From: Trujillonella endophytica
Lineage (GTDB): Bacteria > Actinomycetota > Actinomycetes > Mycobacteriales > Geodermatophilaceae
Direction: 5' to 3'
NCBI RefSeq assembly: GCF_900110555.1
Contig: NZ_FOEE01000001.1
Location: forward strand, 310,001 to 374,000
Length of the DNA: 64,000 nt
The translations under genes were made by a program, and so were the position numbers. This document shows positions 58,092-64,000 of this stretch, one piece after another (within the stretch, counting starts at the first letter, position 1; the number at the start of each line of letters is the position of its first letter). The notes beneath the pieces are model-generated. The model worked only from the letters and a program-made list of their open reading frames with translations, was not told the origin of the DNA and ran no database searches.

Positions 58092-58205
58092 CCGGAGCCC
58101 GCCCTGGCCGGAGCCCGCCGCACTAGCCGGAGCCGGCCCTGGCCGGAGCCGGCCCTGGCCGGAGCCCGCCCTGGTCGGAGCCCGCCCTCGCCGGAGCCCG
58201 CCCTC
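58091..58205 (+). repeat. 16-bp minisatellite downstream of the DUF222 gene
   Basis: Seven units of about 16 bp (GCCGGAGCCCGCCCTG, with variants GCCGGAGCCGGCCCTG, GTCGGAGCCCGCCCTC and one of 19 bp) stand head to tail from the last base of the DUF222 stop codon to 58205. There is no gene in it. It lies between the DUF222 stop and the ABC transporter promoter. Confidence 0.88.
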
Positions 58206-58292
58206 GCCAGGAGGGGAGACCGACGAGGAGGACGTCGGCGCTGCGGGTCTCGTCCAGAGCGCTCGTGCACCTTCCCGGCCACCCGCAGGCCG

Positions 58293-58298
58293 TAGGTT
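58293..58298 (+). promoter_or_regulatory. Likely -10 element of the ABC exporter genes
   Basis: TAGGTT lies eight bases before ATG 58307 with no ribosome-binding site between, suggesting a leaderless transcript. No convincing -35 element was seen. Confidence 0.45.
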
Positions 58299-58306
58299 GC
58301 AGCGCC

Positions 58307-59254
58307 ATGACGTCCGTCATCTCGATCTCCGGACTGGTCAAGAGCTTCGGCACGGCCCGCGCCCTGGACGGCCTCGACCTCGACGTCGCAGCCGGTGAGG
58401 TGCACGGCTTCCTCGGTCCCAACGGTTCGGGCAAGTCCACGACGATCCGCGTGCTGCTCGGGCTCCTACGGGCCGATGCGGGCTCCGTGCGGCTCTTCGA
58501 CGGGGATCCGTGGCGGGACGCGGTCGGCCTGCACCGGCGGCTGGCCTACGTCCCGGGCGACGTCACGCTCTGGCCCGGCATGTCCGGTGGCGAGGCGATC
58601 GACCTGCTCGGCCGGCTGCAGGGCGGGCTGGACCCCGCCCGCCGCGCCGAGTTGCTCGAGCGGTTCGAGCTGGACCCCCGCAAGAAGGCGCGGACCTACT
58701 CGAAGGGCAACCGGCAGAAGGTGGCCCTCGTGGCCGCGCTCGCGTCCGACGCGGAGCTCTTCGTGCTCGACGAGCCGACGTCCGGGCTCGACCCGCTGAA
58801 GGAGGCCGCCTTCCAGGAGGAGGTCCGCGCGCTCCGGGCCCAAGGGCGCACGGTGCTGCTGTCCAGCCACATCCTCGCCGAGGCCGAGAACCTCTGCGAC
58901 CGGGTCAGCATCATCCGGAGGGGCCGCACCGTGCAGAGCGGCAGCCTGACCGAGCTGCGGCACCTCACCCGGACGGCGATGACGGTCGAGACCGCCCGGC
59001 CGGTGCCCGGGCTCGCGGAGCTCCCCGGCGTCCACGGCCTGCGCAGCGACGCCGGGCGGATGCGCTTCGACGTCGACACCGACGCCCTCGACGCGGTGGT
59101 CGGGTGCCTCGCCGGGGCGGGCGTCCGGTCGCTGACCAGCACCCCGCCGACGCTCGAGGAGCTGTTCCTCCGGCACTACGGGGACGCGGAGGCGGAGGGC
59201 GCCGGGCCGGCGGCGGGTGCCGGAGGCGTGCCGGCCCCGGCGGCCCGGTCGTGA
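58307..59254 (+). CDS. ABC transporter ATP-binding protein (exporter)
   Basis: A 315-residue nucleotide-binding protein of the DrrA/antibiotic-export type. Walker A is G-P-N-G-S-G-K-S-T (~residues 41-49), the signature [11 protein letters not shown] (~137-147), Walker [14 protein letters not shown] (~157-169), and the H-loop S-S-H-I-L-A-E (~197). A 95-residue C-terminal extension follows. It energises the permease encoded next, whose start overlaps by 4 bp (GTGA). The Walker A Gly-Ser-Gly form and the ~315-residue length match exporters of polyketide-type antibiotics or lipids; no resistance or biosynthetic genes are nearby. Confidence 0.92.
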   Translation: MTSVISISGLVKSFGTARALDGLDLDVAAGEVHGFLGPNGSGKSTTIRVLLGLLRADAGSVRLFDGDPWRDAVGLHRRLAYVPGDVTLWPGMSGGEAIDLLGRLQGGLDPARRAELLERFELDPRKKARTYSKGNRQKVALVAALASDAELFVLDEPTSGLDPLKEAAFQEEVRALRAQGRTVLLSSHILAEAENLCDRVSIIRRGRTVQSGSLTELRHLTRTAMTVETARPVPGLAELPGVHGLRSDAGRMRFDVDTDALDAVVGCLAGAGVRSLTSTPPTLEELFLRHYGDAEAEGAGPAAGAGGVPAPAARS

Positions 59255-60846
59255 GCGGCGGACCGTCGGTCGCCGGTACCGGCACGCTGATCCGCGCCGC
59301 CCTGCGGCGCGACCGGTGGCGGCTGCCGCTCTGGATCGCCGGGGGAGCTGCGCTGGTCGCCACACAGTCGGTGTCCAGCCAGGCCCTCTACGACTCACCC
59401 CAGGACCTGGCCGCCTACGAGGCCTCCGTGGGCAGCAACGCCGCCTCGATCGCCCTGGCCGGTCCGCCGGTCGGGCTGGACACGGTCGCGGGGGCGGTCG
59501 CCTTCGAGATCTCCTCGTTCGTGATCCTCGTGGCGGCGCTGATGGCGATGTTCACCACGGGCCGGCACACGCGCGGCGACGAGGAGGCCGGACGCACCGA
59601 GCTGCTGCGGGCCACCCGGGTCGGCCGGCATGCGCCGCTGCTGGCGGCCGTCGCCGTCTCGGCGCTCGCCTGCGCCGCGATGGTGCCGGCCGTCGCCGCT
59701 GCGGGAGTGGGCACGGGGCTGCCGGCCGGTGGGTCGTTCCTGCTGGGCGCCTCCGTGGGCGCCGGAGCTCTGGTGTTCACGGGCATCACCGCCGTCGTCG
59801 CCCAGGTCACGGCCTCGGCGCGCGCCGTCTACGGCATGGTCGGGGGAGCGCTGGGGATCGCCTTCGTGCTGCGGGCGGTGGGCGACGTGGAGGGCAGCTG
59901 GGTGTCGTGGACCTCGCCCATCGGCTGGGCGCAGGCGACCCATCCGTGGTCCGACGACCGGTGGAGTCCCATCCTGCTGTGCCTGCTCGTCACCGTCGGC
60001 CTGCTCGCCGCCGCCGGCGCGCTGCTCGACCGTCGCGACCTCGGCTCCGGGCTGCTGGCCGCCCGCCCCGGCCGGGCCTCGGCGCCGCCCTCGCTGGCCT
60101 CCTCGCTGGGACTCGCGGTCCGGCTGCACCGCGGGGCGCTGCTGGGCTGGGCGGTGGCGCTCGGGCTGCTCGGCCTGGTCTACGGCGGGCTGGCGGGGTC
60201 GGTGGAGACGCTGTTCGCCGACAATCCCGAGGCGCGGGCGTTCCTGCCGGACTCGGGCAGCCTGGTCGACGCCTACCTGGCGACGACGCTGTCGATCAAC
60301 GCTCTCCTGGCCGGGGCGTACGCGGTGTCGGCGGTCCTCCGCGCCCGCGCCGAGGAGTCGGTGGGCCGGGCCGAACCGGTCCTGGCGACCGCGACCAGCC
60401 GCGCGGCGTGGCTGGCCGGGCACGGCGTCGTCGCCCTGGCCGGGGCCTCGCTGGTCCTCCTGGTCGCCGGCGCGGCCATCGGCGCCGTGCGCGCGGTCGA
60501 CACCGGGGACGGCGGCGAGTTCTCCCGGTTGCTGAGCGCGTCGACGGCGTACCTGCCCGCGGTGTGGGTGCTGGCCGGCGCGGCGGTGGCGCTGTTCGGG
60601 CTGCTGCCCCGGTCTGCCTCCGCGCTGGCCTGGGGCGCGGTCGCCTATGTCGCGGTCGTGACGATGTTCGCCGCGTCCCTCGACTGGCCGGGCTGGGTCG
60701 ACGACGCGTCGCCCCTGGCGTGGACGCCGCTGGCGCCGGTCGAGGAGTGGTCAGCCGGCGCGCTCGCCGGCCTCACCGCGCTCGCCGGCCTGCTGCTCGC
60801 CGCGGGGGTGACGGGCTTCCGCCGCCGGGACCTGGTCCCGGGCTGA
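59251..60846 (+). CDS. ABC exporter permease (polyketide antibiotic exporter-type)
   Basis: A 531-residue permease with about twelve hydrophobic helices in two similar halves ([22 protein letters not shown] near residue 10 and [19 protein letters not shown] near 290), a fused form of the two-domain exporter membrane part. Motif [22 protein letters not shown] (~residues 105-126) is characteristic of actinobacterial exporters of polyketide antibiotics. Substrate unknown. Its last 96 bp overlap, on the opposite strand, the lysG gene end. Confidence 0.86.
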   Translation: MSGGPSVAGTGTLIRAALRRDRWRLPLWIAGGAALVATQSVSSQALYDSPQDLAAYEASVGSNAASIALAGPPVGLDTVAGAVAFEISSFVILVAALMAMFTTGRHTRGDEEAGRTELLRATRVGRHAPLLAAVAVSALACAAMVPAVAAAGVGTGLPAGGSFLLGASVGAGALVFTGITAVVAQVTASARAVYGMVGGALGIAFVLRAVGDVEGSWVSWTSPIGWAQATHPWSDDRWSPILLCLLVTVGLLAAAGALLDRRDLGSGLLAARPGRASAPPSLASSLGLAVRLHRGALLGWAVALGLLGLVYGGLAGSVETLFADNPEARAFLPDSGSLVDAYLATTLSINALLAGAYAVSAVLRARAEESVGRAEPVLATATSRAAWLAGHGVVALAGASLVLLVAGAAIGAVRAVDTGDGGEFSRLLSASTAYLPAVWVLAGAAVALFGLLPRSASALAWGAVAYVAVVTMFAASLDWPGWVDDASPLAWTPLAPVEEWSAGALAGLTALAGLLLAAGVTGFRRRDLVPG

Positions 60847-61764
60847 GGGGTCCACCTCCCCGGTCGACCGGTCCAGCTCGCGGGCCGCCGCGGCGAGCAC
60901 GGCCTCGCGGACGCGGTCGAGCGCGGGGGAGCGGAGCTTCCACTGCTGCCAGTGGAGGACGACGTCCACGCCGGCGTCCGGGTCGAGCACGACCAGGTCC
61001 GCGGGCGCCGTCCGCGCCTGGAGGTCGGGCACCATGCCCCAGCCGAGCCCGAGGCCGATCGCGGCGACGAAGTCCGCCGAGGCGGGCACGTAGTGGGCCG
61101 GCGGGACGACGCCCGGACCGGCGACCGCGGACAGGTAGCGGTGCTGGAGGTCGTCCCGGCGGTCGAACACCACGACCGGGGCGTGAGCCAGCGTCTCGGG
61201 AGTGGGCCCGCCCGGGAACCAGCGGTGGGCGAAGCCGGGAGCGGCCATCGGCCGGTAGCGCATGGCCCCCAGGCGGGTGGAGGTGCAGCCGGGTAGCGGC
61301 CGCGCCTCGGCGGTCACCGCCGCCATGACGGTGCCGGCCCGGAGCAGGGCGCTGGTGTGCTCCTGGTCCTCGCGGTGCAGGTCGAAGCAGACCTCGCCGG
61401 CCAGCGGCGCCAGCGCGGGCAGCAGCCAGGTCGCCATGGAGTCGGCGTTGACCGCGATCGGCAGCACGGGCGCGGGCGCCGCCCCGCCGCCGCCGTCCTC
61501 GGCCGCGTCCTCGCCGAGCTCCCGGGCGACGTCGGCGGCGAGCAACCCGACCTGCCGCGCCAGCCGCAGCACGACCTGCCCGGAGTCGGTCACCTGCACC
61601 GGCTTGGTCCGCACCAGCAGGACCCGGCCGGTCGCCACCTCCAGCGCGCGCAGCCGCTGGCTGATCGCCGACGGCGTCACGTGCAGCGCCCGGGCCGCGG
61701 CCTCGAGCGTGCCCTCGCGGACGGTCACGTCCAGCGCCCGCAACTGGTTCAGGTCGAGATCCAT
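60751..61764 (-). CDS. lysG: LysG/ArgP-type LysR family regulator
   Basis: A 337-residue LysR regulator. Helix-turn-helix: L-N-Q-L-R-A-L-D-V-T-V-R-E-G-T-L-E-A-A-A-R-A-L-H-V-T-P-S-A-I-S-Q-R-L-R-A-L-E (~5-42); the co-inducer domain contains L-P-I-A-V-N-A-D-S-M-A-T-W-L-L-P-A-L (~98-115). This V-N-A-D-S-x-x-T-W-x-x-P form is specific to the ArgP/LysG group that binds Lys or Arg and activates the divergent lysE exporter gene. It is about 40 residues longer than usual; the extra, charged C terminus lies in the region overlapping the ABC permease end by 96 bp. ATG 61764 gives the canonical start. Confidence 0.88.
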   Translation of the reverse strand: MDLDLNQLRALDVTVREGTLEAAARALHVTPSAISQRLRALEVATGRVLLVRTKPVQVTDSGQVVLRLARQVGLLAADVARELGEDAAEDGGGGAAPAPVLPIAVNADSMATWLLPALAPLAGEVCFDLHREDQEHTSALLRAGTVMAAVTAEARPLPGCTSTRLGAMRYRPMAAPGFAHRWFPGGPTPETLAHAPVVVFDRRDDLQHRYLSAVAGPGVVPPAHYVPASADFVAAIGLGLGWGMVPDLQARTAPADLVVLDPDAGVDVVLHWQQWKLRSPALDRVREAVLAAAARELDRSTGEVDPSARDQVPAAEARHPRGEQQAGERGEAGERAG

Positions 61765-61800
61765 CGACAGCGATGCTAACGACGCGGAAGAATCATGAGC

Positions 61801-61829
61801 TGGACGGCTCGGGGCGGGGTTCCTAGCGT
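61801..61829 (+). promoter_or_regulatory. lysE promoter, probably leaderless
   Basis: TGGACG (61801-61806) and TAGCGT (61824-61829) at 17-bp spacing, with seven bases to GTG 61837 and no ribosome-binding site. The same TAGCGT-N7-GTG arrangement is seen at ethR (29798-29811). The lysG operator should lie upstream, between 61765 and 61800. Confidence 0.58.
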
Positions 61830-61836
61830 CGACGGC

Positions 61837-62469
61837 GTGCTCACCGCCCCGGCGCTCGTCGCCGCCGCCTCCGGGCTCGTGCTGGGGCTGGGGCTGATCG
61901 TCGCCATCGGCGCGCAGAACGCCTTCGTCCTGCGCCAGGGTCTCCGCCTCGAGCACGTGCTCGTCGTCGTCGCCGTGTGCGCGCTGTCCGACGTCGCGCT
62001 CATCGTCGCCGGCGTGCTCGGCGCCGGGAGCGTGCTGTCGAGCCGGCCGTGGCTGATTCCCGCGGTGTGCTTCGCCGGGGCGGCCTTCCTGCTCGGCTAC
62101 GGCCTTCTGGCCGCCCGGCGGGCGATCCGCCCGGCCGCTCTGCTGTCGGAGTCGGCTGGTGCCCGCGTCGGGATCGCCGCCACCGTCGCCACCTGCCTGG
62201 CGCTGACCTGGCTCAACCCGCACGTGTACCTGGACACGGTGGTGCTGCTCGGCTCCACGGCCTCCACCTACGGCGAGCACCGCTGGGAGTTCGCCGTAGG
62301 CGCGGGGGTCGGCAGCATCGTCTGGTTCACCGCCCTCGGGTTCGGCGCGCGGCTGCTGCGGCCCGTGTTCGCCCGGCCGGCGGCCTGGCGGGTGCTGGAC
62401 GCCGTCATCGCCGTGGTGATGATCCTGCTCGCGGTGTCGCTCGCCGTCCGCGGCGCGGGCGAGCTGTGA
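61837..62469 (+). CDS. lysE: LysE family amino-acid exporter
   Basis: A 210-residue LysE/RhtB-type exporter with five to six helices. The N-terminal G-L-V-L-G-L-G-L-I-V-A-I-G-A-Q-N-A-F-V-L-R-Q-G (residues ~11-33) is the LysE signature; L-T-W-L-N-P-H-V-Y-L-D-T-V (~residues 122-134) is the second conserved stretch. It expels lysine or arginine when these accumulate, e.g. from peptides. Divergent from lysG, as in Corynebacterium. The GTG start fits the leaderless promoter. Confidence 0.9.
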   Translation: MLTAPALVAAASGLVLGLGLIVAIGAQNAFVLRQGLRLEHVLVVVAVCALSDVALIVAGVLGAGSVLSSRPWLIPAVCFAGAAFLLGYGLLAARRAIRPAALLSESAGARVGIAATVATCLALTWLNPHVYLDTVVLLGSTASTYGEHRWEFAVGAGVGSIVWFTALGFGARLLRPVFARPAAWRVLDAVIAVVMILLAVSLAVRGAGEL

Positions 62470-62479
62470 CCGGGACCCG

Positions 62480-63322
62480 TCACCCGCGCAGCCGCAGCGC
62501 CTGCCCCGGACGCAGTTGCGCGCAGCGGTCGACGTCGTCGTCGGCGACGTAGGCGATCACCGGATAGCCGCCGGTGACGGGGCCGTCGGCGAGGAACAGC
62601 ACCGGCAGCCCGGACGGCGGCACCTGCAGCGCGCCCCGCACCATGCCCTCGCTGGGCAGCTCGCCCTCCCGCTCGCGGCGCAGGGGCTCGCCGTCCAGCC
62701 GCAGGCCGACCCGGTTGCTCTCGGCGGTGACCGTCCACGGCCGGGCGGTCAGGGCGGTCCACCCGGTGTCGCCGAACCAGTCGCGGCGCGGGCCCGGGAG
62801 CACCCGCACGGTCACCTCACCGCCCGGCGGGTCCGCCAGCGCCGCGAGGTCGACGCCGGGCGGCAGCGCCGATGCCGGGCCGACGGGCAGCACGTCGCCG
62901 GCCGAGACGACCGGCGGGCCGAGGCCGGAGAGCACGTCGGTGGCGCGCGAGCCGAGCACCGGCTCGACGTCGATACCGCCGCGGACGCCGACGTAGGTGC
63001 GCAGCCCCGTCTCCGGCACGCCGAGCCGCAGCCCCCGCCCCGCCGGCAGCGGCACCGGTGCGTTGTGCGCCTCCGACCCGGCGCACCGGGCCCCGGTGGT
63101 CACCACCAGCAGGTCGCCCTCGGCGCGCAGCACCAGGCCGCCGTAGGTGACCTCGAGCAGCGCGGCGCCGGCGTCGTTGCCGAGCAGCCGGTTGGCCAGG
63201 GCGGCGGCGGAGCGGTCGGCCGCCCCGGAGCGGCCGATGCCCAGCGCGCCCCGGCCGGGGCGGCCGAGGTCCTGGACCGTGGTGAGGGGGCCCGTCTCGA
63301 GAACGGTGACGGCGCGGCTCAC
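62480..63322 (-). CDS. pxpC: 5-oxoprolinase subunit C (biotin-dependent carboxyltransferase family)
   Basis: A 280-residue KipA-like protein (allophanate hydrolase subunit 2 family). Visible: E-T-G-P-L-T-T-V-Q-D-L-G-R-P-G (~residues 8-22), R-S-G-A-A-D-R-S-A-A-A-L-A-N-R-L-L-G-N (~29-47), G-V-R-G-G-I-D-V-E-P-V-L-G-S-R-A-T-D (~residue 110) and G-P-V-T-G-G-Y-P-V-I-A-Y-V near 255. With PxpB and PxpA it forms the ATP-dependent 5-oxoprolinase that opens pyroglutamate to glutamate. The GTG 63322 overlaps the pxpB stop by 4 bp. A plus-strand lysE gene ends ten bases away. Confidence 0.9.
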   Translation of the reverse strand: MSRAVTVLETGPLTTVQDLGRPGRGALGIGRSGAADRSAAALANRLLGNDAGAALLEVTYGGLVLRAEGDLLVVTTGARCAGSEAHNAPVPLPAGRGLRLGVPETGLRTYVGVRGGIDVEPVLGSRATDVLSGLGPPVVSAGDVLPVGPASALPPGVDLAALADPPGGEVTVRVLPGPRRDWFGDTGWTALTARPWTVTAESNRVGLRLDGEPLRREREGELPSEGMVRGALQVPPSGLPVLFLADGPVTGGYPVIAYVADDDVDRCAQLRPGQALRLRG

Positions 63323-63942
63323 GACGCCGCTCCCGACACCGCTCGGAACCGGACCCGCACCCCGGGCCGCAGCAGTGCCGCCGGGTCGCGGTCGAGGTCG
63401 AACACGGCGACGTCGGTGCGGCCGATCAGCTGCCACCCGCCGGGGGACTCCCGCGGATAGACGCCGCTGAACGGCCCGGCCAGCCCCACCGCCCCGGCCG
63501 GGACCCGCGTCCGCGGGGTGTCCCGGCGCGGCACGTCCCACGGGTCGCCGTCGGGGGTGCAGTAGCCGAACCCGGGGGCGAAGCCGCAGAAGGCGACGGT
63601 CCACCCGGTGCCCGTGTGCCGCCGCACCACCTCGTCGGGGTCGACGCCCCACAGCGCGGCGACGTCGGCGAGGTCCGCGCCGTCGTAGTGCACCGGCAGC
63701 TCCACGGTTCCCCCGGTGCCGGCGCGGCCCGGCCGCGGACGGACCCGGCGGACGGCGGCCTCGACGTCGGCGAGCGCCACCGCCGACGGGTCGGTGACGA
63801 GCAGGACGGTCCGGGCGGCCGGGACGAGGTCCACCACGCCGTCCAGCGGCTCGGCGACGAGCGCGGCGTAGAGGCCGAGGACGTCGTCCAGCCCGTCGAG
63901 CTCCACCAGCAGCGCGGTCGACCCGCTGGGCAGGACCCGCAT
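63319..63942 (-). CDS. pxpB: 5-oxoprolinase subunit B (KipI-like)
   Basis: A 207-residue protein of the KipI/allophanate hydrolase subunit 1 family. Typical: L-P-S-G-S-T-A-L-L-V-E-L (residues 4-15), V-E-L-P-V-H-Y-D-G-A-D-L (~80-91), F-C-G-F-A-P-G-F-G-Y (~118-127), R-T-R-V-P-A-G-A-V-G-L-A-G (~143-155) and S-P-G-G-W-Q-L-I-G-R-T. Start ATG 63942 shares one base with the pxpA stop (TGATG). It follows pxpA and precedes pxpC in one operon. Confidence 0.92.
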   Translation of the reverse strand: MRVLPSGSTALLVELDGLDDVLGLYAALVAEPLDGVVDLVPAARTVLLVTDPSAVALADVEAAVRRVRPRPGRAGTGGTVELPVHYDGADLADVAALWGVDPDEVVRRHTGTGWTVAFCGFAPGFGYCTPDGDPWDVPRRDTPRTRVPAGAVGLAGPFSGVYPRESPGGWQLIGRTDVAVFDLDRDPAALLRPGVRVRFRAVSGAAS

Positions 63943-64000
63943 CAGGCGGCGAAGGGGGCCAGCGCGACCCCCGCCCCGGTCAGCACCGAGCGCACCCGGC
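63942..64000 (-). CDS. pxpA: 5-oxoprolinase subunit A, C-terminal end (truncated by window)
   Basis: The last 18 codons of a minus-strand gene are visible, reading V-R-S-V-L-T-G-A-G-V-A-L-A-P-F-A-A and stop. This is the ending expected for a LamB/YcsF-family PxpA (cf. A-L-x-x-A-G-V-x-L-A-P-F), and the order pxpA-pxpB-pxpC is the usual one. The gene continues beyond the window, so the identification relies mainly on context. Confidence 0.65.
   Translation of the reverse strand, partial: RVRSVLTGAGVALAPFAA

Noticed and set aside
58091-58205. Tandem units resembling a CRISPR array
   Set aside because: The 16-bp units are adjacent with no unique spacers and no cas genes nearby; this is a minisatellite.
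1-64000. tRNA, rRNA or other classical structural RNA genes
   Set aside because: I looked for the conserved T-arm GGTTCGAATCC-type and rRNA core sequences on both strands by eye and saw none; the only structured RNA I can support is the riboswitch.

Overview
The window is chromosomal DNA of a very GC-rich actinobacterium. GTG starts are common, start/stop overlaps of 4 bp (GTGA or ATGA) are frequent, and several promoters look leaderless. A DUF222/HNH (13E12-type) gene, an AftD-type arabinofuranosyltransferase, an EthA/EthR pair and a c-di-AMP riboswitch ahead of a cell-wall lytic gene all fit Actinomycetota. My best guess is the Geodermatophilaceae (Blastococcus, Geodermatophilus, Modestobacter). 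That placement is inference from gene content, not a measurement. I see no rRNA, tRNA, CRISPR array, insertion sequence or prophage.

Layout. 1-4000: the end of a short-chain dehydrogenase gene, a TetR regulator with a DHA2-type efflux pump, an SGNH hydrolase and a cupin. 4090-15985: a cell-envelope glycan block with a MOP-family flippase, a GT4 glycosyltransferase, a SAM methyltransferase, a DUF3068 protein, a 1415-residue AftD-like transferase, a lipoprotein and a large membrane protein; its content resembles the mycobacterial Rv0224c-Rv0227c/aftD neighbourhood. 16039-19020: an MFS carrier and an FMN-binding glutamate synthase-like protein. 19076-26463: a probable catabolic block with an FMN reductase and luciferase-like monooxygenase pair, a TetR regulator, two tandem amidohydrolase paralogues sharing one promoter element, a crotonase-fold protein and a TesB-like thioesterase. 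26742-29655: a DivIVA-like coiled-coil protein, a c-di-AMP (ydaO-type) riboswitch controlling a secreted transglycosylase, and a methyltransferase whose 3' end is tandemly duplicated. 29811-32887: an EthR-like repressor, an EthA-like Baeyer-Villiger monooxygenase and a short-chain dehydrogenase. 32967-35300: small proteins of little known function. 35358-41630: transhydrogenase pntAB on the minus strand, then a PAS-GGDEF-EAL protein and an HDOD protein. 41755-47361: two acyl-CoA dehydrogenases, a zinc-ribbon protein, a CPA2 antiporter with its TrkA-C subunit and an unknown protein. 47347-56150: a complete upper protocatechuate branch (pobA and an MFS carrier on minus; IclR regulator; pcaH-G-B-D-C and an aldehyde dehydrogenase on plus). 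56358-64000: a DUF222/HNH protein, an ABC exporter pair, lysG/lysE, and pxpC-pxpB-(pxpA) for 5-oxoproline.

How the genes work together. Aromatic aldehydes could be oxidised by the aldehyde dehydrogenase, hydroxylated by PobA to protocatechuate, ring-cleaved by PcaHG and taken by PcaB, PcaC and PcaD to 3-oxoadipate; pcaIJ and pcaF are not here. The most interesting regulatory DNA is the EthR region. A perfect GTCGAG-N3-CTCGAC palindrome sits inside the apparent ethR promoter, is present a second time 95 bp upstream because of an almost perfect tandem duplication, and recurs in variant form before the monooxygenase gene. The second is the pair of amidohydrolase genes with a shared promoter-operator module. 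Convergent genes are separated by long perfect or near-perfect hairpins without T tracts, which are probably the usual terminators of this genome.
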